Shown in pieces: positions 1 to 9,052 of a DNA stretch of 12,051 nt. A program made the translations under genes and the position numbers. The notes below the pieces were generated by a model. That model was given only the letters and a program-made list of their open reading frames with translations, searched no databases and was not told the DNA's origin. Numbering within the stretch: the first letter of the stretch is position 1; each line of letters begins with the position of its first letter. Source of the DNA: Pseudomonadota bacterium (GTDB taxonomy: Bacteria; Pseudomonadota; Gammaproteobacteria; Pseudomonadales; UBA5518); contig JAKJFB010000016.1 in assembly GCA_022705125.1 (NCBI GenBank), forward strand, positions 9,570 through 21,620, written 5' to 3'.

Positions 1-894
1 GGCGAGCCGGATCAGCGGGTCTTCGGCCTCGGCTACCGGCTGCAACTGCGGCGCAACGCCAGCGCCGCGGCGCAGCGTGTCGCCGTGCGAGCTGGCGACC
101 AGAGTCCCGTCGCGCTCGACGATGAAAACGCGCGCGCCGGGGCTCAGGTCCAGCGCCGCGAGGTAATCGCAGATATTGGCCAGGAACAGGTCGATGCCCA
201 CCACCGCCCGCATCGCCTCCGGCCCGAAGCGCACCGGCTTGCCCAGCCCGATCACGACCACGTCGGGATTGTCGACCCAGTTGTAGATGCTGGTCCAGGA
301 GGTGCGGCCCGCAGTGAGCGGTTCGCGATACCACGCCTGCTCCCGGATATCGCTGAACGGCAGCTCCTTGCGCAGTCCGGCGCGGGCGCCGTTGGCGTCT
401 ATGCCGTACTGGCGCAGCACCGTGAGATCGGGCGGGCCGGCCTCCTCTATGACCAGGTCGCGCGAGACGTTGTCCACCCGGCCCAACCCGAAGAACCGGG
501 TGTCCTCCAGCCCGATATTGAGGTAACTGACACCGTCGTAGGCCCGCGCCAGGCGCAGCAGCAGGGCATGGATGGTGGCAGGCCGCTCGGGTGTGATCTC
601 GCCCTCCTCGAGCGCGCCGGCGATGATCTCCACCGCGATGCGCGGCGAATCGAGATAACTGCGCAGATGCTCGTCGACCTGCTTGCCGGCGCGCAACTGC
701 AACTGCCCGACGAGGTCGGCCACCGCGCGCTGCCCGTTCTGCCACGACAGCCAGCTGCCCACCGCGATCACCGCGACGAACAACAGCGCGGTCAGCAGCG
801 GGAGCCAGAACGCCAGCGGCATGCCCTTGACGGCGACATCGCGCGGCGCGGCCGGCTCAGGCACTGCGGACTCGAGGGGACGGAAAGCGGGCAA
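1..894 (-). CDS. Membrane-anchored dCache-domain sensor protein, N-terminal part (runs off left edge)
   Basis: An open frame of 298 codons on the minus strand, with no stop before the window edge. From the proposed TTG start, residues 1-24 are a proline-rich cytoplasmic leader. Residues about 26-50 (PLAFWLPLLTALLFVAVIAV) form one transmembrane helix, and the rest looks like an extracytoplasmic double-Cache ligand-binding domain: a helical linker (about 55-120), the first sheet with YLNIGLED (124-131), then the AWYRE...W..IY pattern (188-204) and VVGID...VFIVERDGTLVAS (231-268). Such domains sense small ligands and are normally followed by a second helix and a HAMP plus GGDEF, cyclase, kinase or chemotaxis output domain. 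That part is off the window, so the output cannot be named. The TTG start at 894 is chosen because GGAGGAG lies 8 nt before it. Alternatives in frame are GTG at 927, GTG at 864 and ATG at 822. The gene diverges from the tetR-type gene. Confidence 0.8.
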   Translation of the reverse strand, partial: MPAFRPLESAVPEPAAPRDVAVKGMPLAFWLPLLTALLFVAVIAVGSWLSWQNGQRAVADLVGQLQLRAGKQVDEHLRSYLDSPRIAVEIIAGALEEGEITPERPATIHALLLRLARAYDGVSYLNIGLEDTRFFGLGRVDNVSRDLVIEEAGPPDLTVLRQYGIDANGARAGLRKELPFSDIREQAWYREPLTAGRTSWTSIYNWVDNPDVVVIGLGKPVRFGPEAMRAVVGIDLFLANICDYLAALDLSPGARVFIVERDGTLVASSHGDTLRRGAGVAPQLQPVAEAEDPLIRLA

Positions 895-902
895 GCGGCT
901 GG

Positions 903-909
903 CTCCTCC
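903..909 (-). promoter_or_regulatory. Strong Shine-Dalgarno deciding a TTG start
   Basis: Read on the minus strand, GGAGGAG is followed after 8 nt by TTG at 894-892, in frame with the dCache sensor. The nearby ATG at 911-909 is in a different frame that stops after 39 codons, and the in-frame GTG and ATG alternatives lack a comparable ribosome binding site. The choice of TTG is an inference from spacing and strength. Confidence 0.55.
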
Positions 910-1030
910 ATGCTGTGCGGGTGCCACTGCACTCGCGCTCGGACAGGGCGCCAGACTAACGTCATCCGCGCCGCAGAGGTAGTCACGATCACCCCTCGCC
1001 CGCCGGGGCACGCCCGGGATGAAGAAAAAT

Positions 1031-1059
1031 TTAGAAAGTGTTTCCACTTTTTCTATATC
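1031..1059 (+). promoter_or_regulatory. Candidate promoter and TetR-type operator
   Basis: This is the most AT-rich patch in the window and lies just before the TetR-family gene. It contains a perfect 6-bp inverted repeat, AAAGTG (1035-1040) and CACTTT (1045-1050), with a TTTC spacer. A possible -35 (TTAGAA, 1031-1036) and -10 (TATATC, 1054-1059) are 17 bp apart, so the dyad sits in the spacer, a usual site for an autorepressor. The match to sigma-70 boxes is only moderate. That the adjacent regulator binds here is an inference. Confidence 0.5.
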
Positions 1060-1071
1060 CTCGGTCCCGTC

Positions 1072-1818
1072 ATGACAACGACGCCGGCAACCATGAGCCC
1101 CGCCCTGGACGGACTGCGCGAGCGCGCCAAGGCCGGCCGGCGCCAGCGCATCCTCGATGCGGTGCTGACGATACTCTGCGAGGAGGGGTTGCCGGCGCTC
1201 TCGACCGCACGCATCAGCGCGCGCGCCGGCGTGAGCGTGGCCACGCTCTACAACCTGATCGGAGGGGTGGAGCAGATCGTCGACCGCCTGGTCGAGCAGC
1301 TCTTCGCGGGCATGGAGCAGGCAATGCTCGAGCCGGTACCTATCGACAGTCCGGCGCCGGAGTTCGAGGGGTACGTCGAAGCAACCTGGCGCTACCTCGC
1401 CGCGCGCGAGGAGCCGCTGCGCGCGGCGCAGCGGGCGGTTTTCCAGCGCGCGCTGGCGATCGGTGCGAGCAACCCGGTGATGCGCGTGGCCGCGCGCAGC
1501 ATCGGACGCCTTGCCGGGGCCGTGCGCGCGCTGCAGCGCGAGGGCCGGCTGAGCGCGGATGCCGACGCGCGCCTGCTCGCCGAGCAGATGGTGTCCTGCC
1601 AGTCGATGCAGCTGGAGAACTGGTCCGTGGGCCTGCTCAGCCTCGAACACTACCGGCTGGGCACGCGCTACCAGTTTCTGATGCTGCTGCGCGCCTGGGC
1701 CACACCGGCGAGCGCAACGGCGCTGGATACGGCGCTGCGCCAACGCCAGCAACAACTGAAGGCGCTGGACACCAGGCGCCACCACCGCCAACCGCAAACA
1801 GGAGAGGCTTCATCATGA
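1072..1818 (+). CDS. TetR/AcrR-family transcriptional regulator
   Basis: A 248-residue protein with an N-terminal TetR DNA-binding domain: a basic helix (RERAKAGRRQRILDAVLTIL, 16-35), GLPALSTARISARAGVS (39-55) and the recognition helix with VATLYNLIGG (56-65), followed by a helical ligand-binding domain to about residue 210 and a polar, Gln/Arg-rich tail. The length is slightly above the family's usual 190-230 because of the N-terminal leader and tail. ATG at 1072 is used; ATG at 1093 is an alternative, and neither has a strong ribosome binding site. Its stop overlaps the start of the next gene (ATGA at 1815-1818), so it is co-translated with the flavin enzyme. It most likely represses its own operon, with the inducer perhaps the pathway's acid or acyl-CoA. 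That ligand is a guess from context. Confidence 0.88.
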   Translation: MTTTPATMSPALDGLRERAKAGRRQRILDAVLTILCEEGLPALSTARISARAGVSVATLYNLIGGVEQIVDRLVEQLFAGMEQAMLEPVPIDSPAPEFEGYVEATWRYLAAREEPLRAAQRAVFQRALAIGASNPVMRVAARSIGRLAGAVRALQREGRLSADADARLLAEQMVSCQSMQLENWSVGLLSLEHYRLGTRYQFLMLLRAWATPASATALDTALRQRQQQLKALDTRRHHRQPQTGEASS

Positions 1819-2933
1819 ACAACGCGCTGTGCCGACGTCTCGGCATCGAGCTGCCGATCTTCGCCTTCACCCACTGTCGCGACGTGGTCGTGGCCGTCTC
1901 CCGCGCGGGTGGCATCGGCGTGCTCGGTGCCGCGGGTTTCACGCCGGAGCAGCTCGGGCAGGAGCTCGACTGGATCAGCGCCAGGCTCGGCGACAAGCCC
2001 TTCGGCATCGATGTGATCATGCCGAAGAAGTTCGAGTCGGGCGAGGTGCCGGACCTGCAGTCCATGATCCCCGCTGGCCACAAGGCCTGGGTCGAGGACG
2101 TGCTGGCGCGCCACGGCGTGGCGCCGCTGCCGGCGGATGCCGATGCCGGCACCCATCACGGTATCAGCGGCGAGCAGATCGGTTGGACGCACGACCTCTG
2201 CCGCCAGCTGCTCGACGTGGCTTTCGGCTACCCGGGCGTGAAGGTGATGGTGAACGCGCTCGGCACGCCGCCCGCCGACGTGCTCGCCGAATGCCGCGCG
2301 CGCGGGATACTGGTCGGCGCGCTCGCTGGCAAGGTGAAGCATGCGCTGGCGCACAAGCACGGCGGCGTGGACTTCGTGATCGCGCAGGGGCACGAGGCCG
2401 GCGGCCACACCGGAGAGATCACCACGATGGTGCTGGTGCCGCAGGTGGTGGACGCGGTTGCGCCGCTGCCCGTGCTCGCCGCTGGCGGGATCGCCACCGG
2501 GCGCCAGGTCGCCGCCGCGATGGCGCTGGGGGCGGCCGGCGTGTGGTGCGGCTCGGTGTGGCTGACGACGCCGGAATCCGAGGTCGCGCCGCTGCCGAAG
2601 AAGAAGCTGCTGGCCGCGGGCAGCGATGCCACCGTGCGTTCGCGGGTGATTTCGGGCAAGCCCGCGCGCATGCTGCGCTCGGGCTGGACCGACGCATGGG
2701 AGTCGCCGGACTGCCCGGGCTTCCTGCCACTGCCGCTGCAGGGCATGCTGACGCAGGAAGCGCACCTGCGCATCGCGCGCTCGGACAACGAGGATCTCGC
2801 CTTCTATCCCTGCGGCCAGTCCGTCGGCCTGTGCAACGACGAGCGCGACTGCCGCACGGTGATCGCCGACATGCTGAACGAATACGTCGATACGGTGGAG
2901 CGGCTCGGCCGCTCGCTCGCCGGCGACGAATGA
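1815..2933 (+). CDS. Nitronate monooxygenase / 2-nitropropane dioxygenase-like FMN flavoprotein
   Basis: A 372-residue TIM-barrel protein of the NMO/NPD family (which also includes FabK-type enoyl reductases and other NAD(P)H-dependent flavin oxidoreductases). Visible signatures are the N-terminal LGIELPIF and SRAGGIGVLGAAG (29-41), the QGHEAGGHTG loop (191-200) with the histidine conserved in nitronate monooxygenases (His198), and the FMN phosphate loop AAGGIATGRQ (222-231) followed by GAAGVWCGS (239-247). ATG at 1815 overlaps the regulator's TGA and is preceded by AGGAGAGG at 1800-1807, 7 nt away. Its position between a regulator and two acyl-CoA genes argues against nitroalkane detoxification as the main role and favours a redox step on an acyl-CoA or alkenoic intermediate. 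That is an inference, and the family motifs alone do not fix the substrate. Confidence 0.87.
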   Translation: MNNALCRRLGIELPIFAFTHCRDVVVAVSRAGGIGVLGAAGFTPEQLGQELDWISARLGDKPFGIDVIMPKKFESGEVPDLQSMIPAGHKAWVEDVLARHGVAPLPADADAGTHHGISGEQIGWTHDLCRQLLDVAFGYPGVKVMVNALGTPPADVLAECRARGILVGALAGKVKHALAHKHGGVDFVIAQGHEAGGHTGEITTMVLVPQVVDAVAPLPVLAAGGIATGRQVAAAMALGAAGVWCGSVWLTTPESEVAPLPKKKLLAAGSDATVRSRVISGKPARMLRSGWTDAWESPDCPGFLPLPLQGMLTQEAHLRIARSDNEDLAFYPCGQSVGLCNDERDCRTVIADMLNEYVDTVERLGRSLAGDE

Positions 2934-2953
2934 ATCACCCCGGAGACGACACC

Positions 2954-3760
2954 ATGACCGACATCCTCTACGAACAGCGCGGCACGGTCGCGTGGATCAC
3001 CATCAACCGCCCCGAGGCGCGGAACACCCTGAGCCCGGCGGCCTTCGTGGCACTGGCCGACACCTGGCAGGAAGTGCGCGACAACCGCGACATCCGCGTC
3101 GCGGTGCTCACCGGCGCCGGCGATCGCGACTTCTGCTGCGGCGGCGATCTCGGCGGGCTGATCCCGTTGTGGACCGGCGCGCGCAAGCCCGAAAACGCCG
3201 TCGAGGAGCGCCTGCTGGCCGATCCGGCGATCGGCGACAGGATGCTGCTCAAGGGCGAGCCGCTGTACAAGCCGGTGATCGCCGCGATCAACGGTCGCGC
3301 GCTCGGCGGCGGCTGCGAGCTGCTCGCGGCCAGCGACGTGCGCATCGCCGCCAGCAACGCGCAGTTCGGCCTGCCCGAGCCCCGCTCCGGCATCGTGCCC
3401 GGGGGCGGCTCGATGGTGCGCCTGGCGCGCCAGATCCCCTACGCCCATGCGATGCACCTGCTGATGACCGGCGAGCCCATCGACGCGCCCACGGCGCTCG
3501 CTTGGGGGCTCATCAGCGAGGTGGTGGCGCCGCACGAGCTGCGCGCGCGCGCCGAGGCGCTCGCGACGCGCATCGCGGCGAACGCCCCGCTCGCGCTCGC
3601 CGCGATCAAGCGCACCGTGATCGACAGCCACACCGAGTCGTGGAACGAGGCCTTCACGCGCGAGGCGCAGGAATCGGCCCGGGTCATGATGTCGCGCGAT
3701 GCCCGCGAGGGACCGCGCGCCTTCAAGGAAAAGCGCGCACCCGAATTCAAGGGAGAGTAA
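2954..3760 (+). CDS. Enoyl-CoA hydratase/isomerase (crotonase) family protein
   Basis: A 268-residue crotonase-fold enzyme. It has the N-terminal VAWITINRPEARNTLS (12-27), the first oxyanion-hole segment DFCCGGDLGGL (59-69), NGRALGGGCELLAASDVRIA (113-132) and AQFGLPEPRSGIVPGGG (136-152). Both acidic positions used by true hydratases are present, Glu122 in GGGCE and Glu142 in LPE, so water addition to a 2-enoyl-CoA is plausible, though hydrolases and isomerases share the fold. ATG at 2954 has GGAG (2942-2945) 8 nt upstream. An in-frame ATG at 2930 overlaps the previous stop (ATGA) and would add MNHPGDDT; this alternative cannot be excluded. It stops 4 nt before the next start, so the genes are clearly one operon. 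Confidence 0.92.
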   Translation: MTDILYEQRGTVAWITINRPEARNTLSPAAFVALADTWQEVRDNRDIRVAVLTGAGDRDFCCGGDLGGLIPLWTGARKPENAVEERLLADPAIGDRMLLKGEPLYKPVIAAINGRALGGGCELLAASDVRIAASNAQFGLPEPRSGIVPGGGSMVRLARQIPYAHAMHLLMTGEPIDAPTALAWGLISEVVAPHELRARAEALATRIAANAPLALAAIKRTVIDSHTESWNEAFTREAQESARVMMSRDAREGPRAFKEKRAPEFKGE

Positions 3761-3764
3761 AACA

Positions 3765-5348
3765 GTGACCGAGTCAGTATTCGCGCTCGCCTGCGCGCGC
3801 GCCCCCGAGGGCATGGAAATCAGCGCGGTGGCCGCCGCGCAGCCCGGGCGCATCGCGCTGTGGTCGGACCAGGGCACGATGAGCTTCGCCGAACTGAACG
3901 CGCAGGCGAACCGCCTGGTGCGGCGCATGCGCGCGGCGGGACTCGCCGCCGGCGACGCCGTGGCACTGGTGTGCAGCAACCGCACCGAGTTCGCGGTGGT
4001 GCGTTTCGCCACCCATCGCGCGGGCCTGCGGCTCACGCCGATCAACTGGCACCTCGCGCCGGAGGATATCCGCTACATCGTGGAGAACGCCGAGGCGCAG
4101 GCGCTGTTCCTCGACACACGCGTGGCCGCCGTCGCGCCGGGCTGCGCGCAGATCCCGCGCCTGCGCCTGCGCGTCGCCATCGGCGGCGAGCTGCCGGACT
4201 ACACGAGCTGGGCGGATGCGCTCGGCGGCATGGATGGCAGCGACATCCCCGACCCCTCGCTCGGCGCCACCATGCTCTACACCTCGGGCACCACGGGGCG
4301 CCCCAAGGGCGTGTACCGTCCGCCGCTGGACCCGGTGCACGCCGCGCAACTGCAGCAGATGCTGACCGCGGTGTTCCAGCTCGATCCCGAGAGCGGCACG
4401 GACCGCGCGCTGGCCACCGGACCGCTGTATCACACCGGCCCCTTTGCGCTGTGCTTCACCACGCCGCTCACCGCCGGCATCGGCGCCGTGATCATGGACA
4501 AGTGGGACCCCCAACGCATGCTGGCGCTGATCGCGCAGTACCGCATCACCCACACCTTCTGCGTGCCCACGATGTTCAACCGGCTGTTGCAGCTGCCCGA
4601 TGAGGTGCGCGCGCGCCACGACGTGTCGAGCCTGCGCTTCGTGATCCACGGCGCCGCGCCCTGCGCGGTCGATGTGAAGAAGCGCATGCTCGACTGGTGG
4701 GGCCCGATCCTGTGGGAAATGTTCGCCGGCACCGAGGGCCAGGGCACCATCGTGAGCCCGCAGGAGTGGCTGGCCAAACCCGGCACCGTGGGCAGGCCCG
4801 CGCCGGGGCAGTTGCGCATCCTCGACGACGCCGGCAACGAGTTGGCACCGGGACAGCCCGGCACCATCTACCTGGTGAACCCGAGCGGCAGCGCCTTCGA
4901 GTACTACAAGGATCCCGCCAAGACCGCCGCGGTGCTGCGCGAGGGCTACTTCACCGCCGGCGACATCGGCTACCTCGACGCCGACGGCTACCTGTTCCTC
5001 AGCGGGCGCAGCGCCGAGGTGATCATCTCCGGCGGCGTGAACATCTATCCTCAGGAGATCGACGACGTGCTCGCGCAGCACCGCGCGGTGGCCGATGTGG
5101 CCTGCGTCGGCGTGCCGAACGAGGATCTCGGCGAGGAGATCAAGGCCGTGGTCGAACTGCGCCCGGGCTTCGCGCCCGACGCGGCGCTCAGGCAGTCGCT
5201 CACGGATTTCTGCGTCGAGCACCTGGCGAAGCAGAAATGGCCGCGCAGCTTCGACTTCGTCGCGGCGCTGCCGCGCTCGGAAGCCGGCAAGGTGCTGCGC
5301 CGCGCGCTGCGCGAGCGCTACTGGGCCGGTCGCGAACGCCAGATTTGA
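3765..5348 (+). CDS. AMP-forming acyl-CoA synthetase (ANL superfamily)
   Basis: A 527-residue adenylate-forming ligase that activates a carboxylate with ATP and loads it on CoA. Visible core motifs are the P-loop LYTSGTTGRPKGV (171-183), the YHTGP region (222-226), the FAGTEGQG adenine-binding segment (320-327), YFTAGDIGYLDADGYLFLSGR (395-415) with the hinge, the ISGGVNIYPQEID acceptor-domain loop (421-433), and PRSEAGKVLRR (503-513) with the adenylation lysine Lys509. GTG at 3765 is chosen because GGGAGAG (3751-3757) is 7 nt before it. An upstream in-frame ATG at 3699 would overlap the hydratase gene by 62 nt and lacks this support. It is the last gene of the TetR-NMO-hydratase unit and probably supplies the CoA thioester that the others act on. 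Chain length or aromatic preference is not readable here. Confidence 0.92.
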   Translation: MTESVFALACARAPEGMEISAVAAAQPGRIALWSDQGTMSFAELNAQANRLVRRMRAAGLAAGDAVALVCSNRTEFAVVRFATHRAGLRLTPINWHLAPEDIRYIVENAEAQALFLDTRVAAVAPGCAQIPRLRLRVAIGGELPDYTSWADALGGMDGSDIPDPSLGATMLYTSGTTGRPKGVYRPPLDPVHAAQLQQMLTAVFQLDPESGTDRALATGPLYHTGPFALCFTTPLTAGIGAVIMDKWDPQRMLALIAQYRITHTFCVPTMFNRLLQLPDEVRARHDVSSLRFVIHGAAPCAVDVKKRMLDWWGPILWEMFAGTEGQGTIVSPQEWLAKPGTVGRPAPGQLRILDDAGNELAPGQPGTIYLVNPSGSAFEYYKDPAKTAAVLREGYFTAGDIGYLDADGYLFLSGRSAEVIISGGVNIYPQEIDDVLAQHRAVADVACVGVPNEDLGEEIKAVVELRPGFAPDAALRQSLTDFCVEHLAKQKWPRSFDFVAALPRSEAGKVLRRALRERYWAGRERQI

Positions 5349-5396
5349 GCACCCGCGTCACGCCGATACGCGCAGGGCCGCCGCGCGCGACGGCCT

Positions 5397-5408
5397 GTCT
5401 GTCATAAT
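5397..5408 (+). promoter_or_regulatory. Candidate promoter for ackA-xfp
   Basis: CATAAT at 5403-5408 matches a sigma-70 -10 box at five of six positions and follows TGTCTGT. No good -35 is visible in the GC-rich DNA before it. The element lies about 46 nt before the ackA start, in the only substantial gap between the acyl-CoA operon and ackA (5349-5454). A nearly identical sequence precedes the pyruvate-kinase-like gene. Confidence 0.45.
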
Positions 5409-5454
5409 CGCGACCCACAATGCGGCGCCAAGCTGTACCCGCGATGGCCTCTAC

Positions 5455-6597
5455 ATGACCGACACGCACATCCTGGTGATCAACAGCGGCAGTTCCTCGC
5501 TGAAGTTCAGCGTGCATGACATGCGCGGCGAGCGGGAGATTGCCGCGGGCAAGATCGAGCATATCGGCGAGGACGGGGCCGGGCCCGCGGATCACCGCGC
5601 CGCGCTGGCGCAGGCGCTCGCAGGCATCGCGGAGCAGGACGCCATCGTCGCCGTCGGGCACCGCGTGGTGCATGGCGGCGAGCGCTTCCTGGCGCCGGTG
5701 CGCATGGACGCAGCCGCTCTCGCGGAGCTCGCGCGCTTCGATGCGCTGGCGCCGCTGCACAACCCGGCCAACCGGCTCGGCATCGCGCTCGGCATGGAGC
5801 TGCTGCCCGGGCGAACGCACGTCGCGGTGTTCGATACCGCCTTCCACCACAGCCTGCCGCCGGCGGCAATGCACTACGCGGTGCCCGCGCAGTGGCGCGC
5901 GCGCGGCGTGCGCCGCTACGGCTTCCATGGTACCTCGCACCGCTACGTGAGCCGCGAGGCGGCGCGGATGCTCGGCAAGACGGCGACGGAAACCAACCTC
6001 ATCAGCCTGCACCTGGGCAACGGCTGCAGCGTCGCGGCCGTGCGCGGCGGGCTCTCCGTCGACACCTCGATGGGCATGACGCCGCTGGAGGGCCTGGTGA
6101 TGGGCACGCGCCCCGGCGACATCGACGCCGGGGCGCTGCTGCACCTGCTGCGCGAGGGCATGGACCCGCGCGAGCTCGACGAGGCGCTCCACCACCACTC
6201 GGGCCTGCGCGGGCTGTGCGGCGAGAACGATATGCGCGCGGTGCACGCGCTGGCCGCCACGGGCAACGCCGATGCCGCGCTGGCGCTGGAGATGTACTGC
6301 TACCGCGCGCGCAAGTACCTCGGCGCCTACGGTGCGGTGCTCGGACGCGTGGATGCACTGGTGTTCACCGCCGGCATCGGCGAGCACGACGCCGATATCC
6401 GCGCCCGCGTGCTCGCGGGGCTCGAATGGTTCGGCGTGCGCCTCGACGCCGGGCGCAACCGCGCCTGCCGCGGGGAGCGGGCCATGGCGATCCATGCGCC
6501 GTCCTCGCGCGTCGCGATCCTGGTGATACCGACCAACGAGGAGCTCGAGATCGCGCGCGAGGTCATCGAGCTGCTCGAACCCCGAGCCACACCCTGA
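5455..6597 (+). CDS. ackA: Acetate kinase
   Basis: A 380-residue ASKHA-family kinase that interconverts acetyl phosphate plus ADP and acetate plus ATP in the cytoplasm. Nearly all family signatures are present: [11 protein letters not shown] (8-18, Asn10), GHRVVHGG (68-75, Arg70), LHNPAN (101-106), the catalytic aspartate in FDTAFH (Asp127), GFHGTSH (156-162), HLGNGCS (186-192), MGTRPGDID (216-224, Arg219), FTAGIGEHD (304-312) and the C-terminal [10 protein letters not shown] (358-367, Glu362). It is about 20 residues shorter than the usual ~400 but lacks no catalytic residue. ATG at 5455 places the family's usual N-terminus correctly, though its ribosome binding site is weak. It is followed 41 nt later by phosphoketolase, whose acetyl phosphate product is its substrate, so in this operon it probably runs toward ATP and acetate. 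Confidence 0.96.
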   Translation: MTDTHILVINSGSSSLKFSVHDMRGEREIAAGKIEHIGEDGAGPADHRAALAQALAGIAEQDAIVAVGHRVVHGGERFLAPVRMDAAALAELARFDALAPLHNPANRLGIALGMELLPGRTHVAVFDTAFHHSLPPAAMHYAVPAQWRARGVRRYGFHGTSHRYVSREAARMLGKTATETNLISLHLGNGCSVAAVRGGLSVDTSMGMTPLEGLVMGTRPGDIDAGALLHLLREGMDPRELDEALHHHSGLRGLCGENDMRAVHALAATGNADAALALEMYCYRARKYLGAYGAVLGRVDALVFTAGIGEHDADIRARVLAGLEWFGVRLDAGRNRACRGERAMAIHAPSSRVAILVIPTNEELEIAREVIELLEPRATP

Positions 6598-6638
6598 CAC
6601 GCGCCGGCGCGCGCCACGCATCGCAGGAGACACGATCC

Positions 6639-9026
6639 ATGAACGAGATACGCAACGATCCGGCCGCCGCGCTCGATGCCGACACCGCCGCGCGCATCGA
6701 CGCCTTCTGGCGCGCCTGTAATTATCTTGCCGCCGGCATGATCTACCTGCGCGACAACCCGCTGCTGGAAGAGCCGCTGCGCCCGGAGCACATCAAGCAG
6801 CGCCTGCTCGGGCACTGGGGCGCGAGCCCCGCGCTCAGCTTCACCTGGGTGCACCTGAACCGCCTGATCGTGAAGTACGACCTGGACGCGATCTTCCTCG
6901 CCGGCCCCGGACACGGCGCGCCCGGCGTGCTGGCGCCGGTGTACCTGGAGGGGACCTACGCGGAGGTGTACCCCGAGTGCGGCGAGGACCGCGAGGGCAT
7001 GCGCGAGTTCTTCCGCAGCTTCTCCTTCCCCGGTGGCATCGGCAGCCACTGCACGCCCGAAATGCCGGGCTCCATCCACGAGGGCGGCGAGCTCGGCTAT
7101 TCGCTCTCGCACGCCTTCGGCGCGGCCTTCGACAATCCGGAGCTGCTGGTCACGGTGGTGGTGGGCGACGGCGAGGCCGAGACCGGCCCACTCGCCACCG
7201 CCTGGCACGGCAACAAGTTCCTCAACCCGGTGCGCGACGGCGCGGTGCTGCCGGTGCTGAACCTCAACGGCTACAAGATCAACAATCCCACCGTGCTCGC
7301 GCGCGTCAGCCACGAGGAACTCGAGGCGCTGCTGCGCGGCTATGGCTGGACGCCGCGTTTCGTCGAGGGCGACGATCCCGCCACCATGCACCAGGCGATG
7401 GCGGCGGCGATGGAAGCGAGCATGCTGGAGATCCGCCGCATCCAGGCCGCGGCACGCGCCGGCGGCGTGGCCACGCGGGCGCGCTGGCCGATGATCGTGC
7501 TGCGCAGCCCCAAGGGCTGGACCGGGCCGAAGACCGTGGACGGCCACCGCATCGAGGGCACCTGGCGCGCCCACCAGGTGCCGCTGGCGGCGGTGCGCGA
7601 GAACCCCGCTCACCTGCGCCAGCTCGAGGCCTGGCTGCGTTCGTACCGGCCCGGGGAACTGTTCGACGCCGACGGGCGCCTGGTGGCGCCGCTGCGCGAA
7701 CTGGCGCCGCGCGGCACGCGGCGCATGGGCGCCAACCCGCACGCCAACGGCGGCCTGCTGCGCCGCGCGCTGCGGCTGCCGGATTTCCGCGATTACGCGA
7801 TCGCGGTGCCCGAGCCGGGACGCGCCAGCGCCGGCAACACGCGCGCGCTGGGCTGCCTGCTGCGCGACATCCTGCGCGCCAACCCCGCCAACTTCCGCGT
7901 GTTCGGCCCCGACGAGACCAGCTCGAACAAGCTCGATGCCGTCTACGAGGCCAGCAAGAAGACCTGGCTCGCGGATTATCTGCCCGAGGACGCCGACGGC
8001 GGCGAGCTCGCCGCCGACGGGCGGGTGATGGAGTACCTGAGCGAGCACACGCTCGAGGGCTGGCTGGAAGGCTACCTGCTCAGCGGCCGCCACGGCTTCC
8101 TGTCGACCTACGAAGCCTTCGCGCACGTGATCGACTCCATGTTCAACCAGCACGCGAAGTGGCTGGCGACGGCCGCCGGGATCCCGTGGCGCGCCCCCGT
8201 GTCCTCGCTGAACCTGCTGATCACCTCCACGGTATGGCGCCAGGACCACAACGGCTTCACGCACCAGGACCCGGGTTTCCTCGACGTGGTCGTCACCAAG
8301 AGCCCCGCGGTCACGCGCATCTACCTGCCGCCGGACGCCAACTCGCTGCTCGCGATCAGCGACCGCTGCCTGCGCAGCACCGACCGCGTGAACGTGATCG
8401 TGTGCGACAAGCAGGTGCACCTGCAGTACCTCGACATGGAGGCGGCGATCCGCCACTGCGCCAAGGGCATCGGGATCTGGGACTGGGCCAGCAACGACCA
8501 GGGCGGCGAACCCGACGTGGTGCTGGCCGGCTGCGGCGACACCGCCACGCGCGAGGCGCTGGCGGCGGTGGCGCTGTTGCGCGGACATTTTCCGGCGCTG
8601 CGGATCCGCTTCGTCAACGTCGTGGACCTGTACACGCTGACGCCGGAAACCGAGCACCCGCACGGCCTGCCGGCGAGCGAGTTCGACAGCCTGTTCACGG
8701 TCGACAAGCCGGTCATCTTCAATTTCCACGGCTACCCCTGGCTGATCCACCGCCTCGCCTACCGGCGCAGCAACCACGCCAACCTGCACGTGCGCGGCTA
8801 CAAGGAGCGCGGCAACATCAACACGCCGCTGGAACTGGCGATCGCCAACGAGGTCGACCGCTTCAGCCTCGCGATCGACGTGATCAACCGCGTGCCGGAG
8901 TTGCGCGTGGCCGGCGCGCACGCGAAGCAGGCGCTGCGCGACCAGCAGTTCGACTGCCGCGCCTACGCCCACGAGCACGGCATCGACCCGCCGCAGATCC
9001 GCGACTGGAGCTGGCCCGCGCCATGA
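6639..9026 (+). CDS. xfp: Phosphoketolase (xylulose 5-phosphate / fructose 6-phosphate)
   Basis: A 795-residue thiamine-diphosphate enzyme, within the normal size of the family. It cleaves xylulose 5-phosphate and/or fructose 6-phosphate with phosphate to acetyl phosphate plus glyceraldehyde 3-phosphate or erythrose 4-phosphate. Seen in order: [12 protein letters not shown] (57-68), [10 protein letters not shown] (88-97), [26 protein letters not shown] region (130-155), the ThDP/Mg motif GDGEAETG (176-183) with [11 protein letters not shown] (208-218), [11 protein letters not shown] (288-298), [11 protein letters not shown] (422-432), [12 protein letters not shown] (468-479) with the catalytic glutamate of the family, and [13 protein letters not shown] (535-547). 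ATG at 6639 is preceded by AGGAG (6625-6629). It probably shares the ackA promoter. Whether it uses both sugar phosphates cannot be told from sequence alone. Confidence 0.97.
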   Translation: MNEIRNDPAAALDADTAARIDAFWRACNYLAAGMIYLRDNPLLEEPLRPEHIKQRLLGHWGASPALSFTWVHLNRLIVKYDLDAIFLAGPGHGAPGVLAPVYLEGTYAEVYPECGEDREGMREFFRSFSFPGGIGSHCTPEMPGSIHEGGELGYSLSHAFGAAFDNPELLVTVVVGDGEAETGPLATAWHGNKFLNPVRDGAVLPVLNLNGYKINNPTVLARVSHEELEALLRGYGWTPRFVEGDDPATMHQAMAAAMEASMLEIRRIQAAARAGGVATRARWPMIVLRSPKGWTGPKTVDGHRIEGTWRAHQVPLAAVRENPAHLRQLEAWLRSYRPGELFDADGRLVAPLRELAPRGTRRMGANPHANGGLLRRALRLPDFRDYAIAVPEPGRASAGNTRALGCLLRDILRANPANFRVFGPDETSSNKLDAVYEASKKTWLADYLPEDADGGELAADGRVMEYLSEHTLEGWLEGYLLSGRHGFLSTYEAFAHVIDSMFNQHAKWLATAAGIPWRAPVSSLNLLITSTVWRQDHNGFTHQDPGFLDVVVTKSPAVTRIYLPPDANSLLAISDRCLRSTDRVNVIVCDKQVHLQYLDMEAAIRHCAKGIGIWDWASNDQGGEPDVVLAGCGDTATREALAAVALLRGHFPALRIRFVNVVDLYTLTPETEHPHGLPASEFDSLFTVDKPVIFNFHGYPWLIHRLAYRRSNHANLHVRGYKERGNINTPLELAIANEVDRFSLAIDVINRVPELRVAGAHAKQALRDQQFDCRAYAHEHGIDPPQIRDWSWPAP

Positions 9027-9052
9027 GCCGAACCCGCCCCGCGCTGCAACAC

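Noticed and set aside
85..1071. Upstream extension of the TetR-family gene's frame to an ATG at 85
   Set aside because: It would run antisense through the dCache sensor, and its product before residue 1 of the regulator has no domain. The TetR fold begins after ATG 1072.
3774..5222. A 482-codon minus-strand frame opposite the acyl-CoA synthetase
   Set aside because: No recognisable motifs and a His/Arg/Ala-rich composition. The plus-strand ligase motifs explain the DNA.
5376..5395. GGCCG...CGGCC inverted repeat after the acyl-CoA synthetase gene as a terminator
   Set aside because: The stem is only 5 bp with a 10-nt loop and no T-run follows. Repeats this short are expected by chance in such GC-rich DNA.
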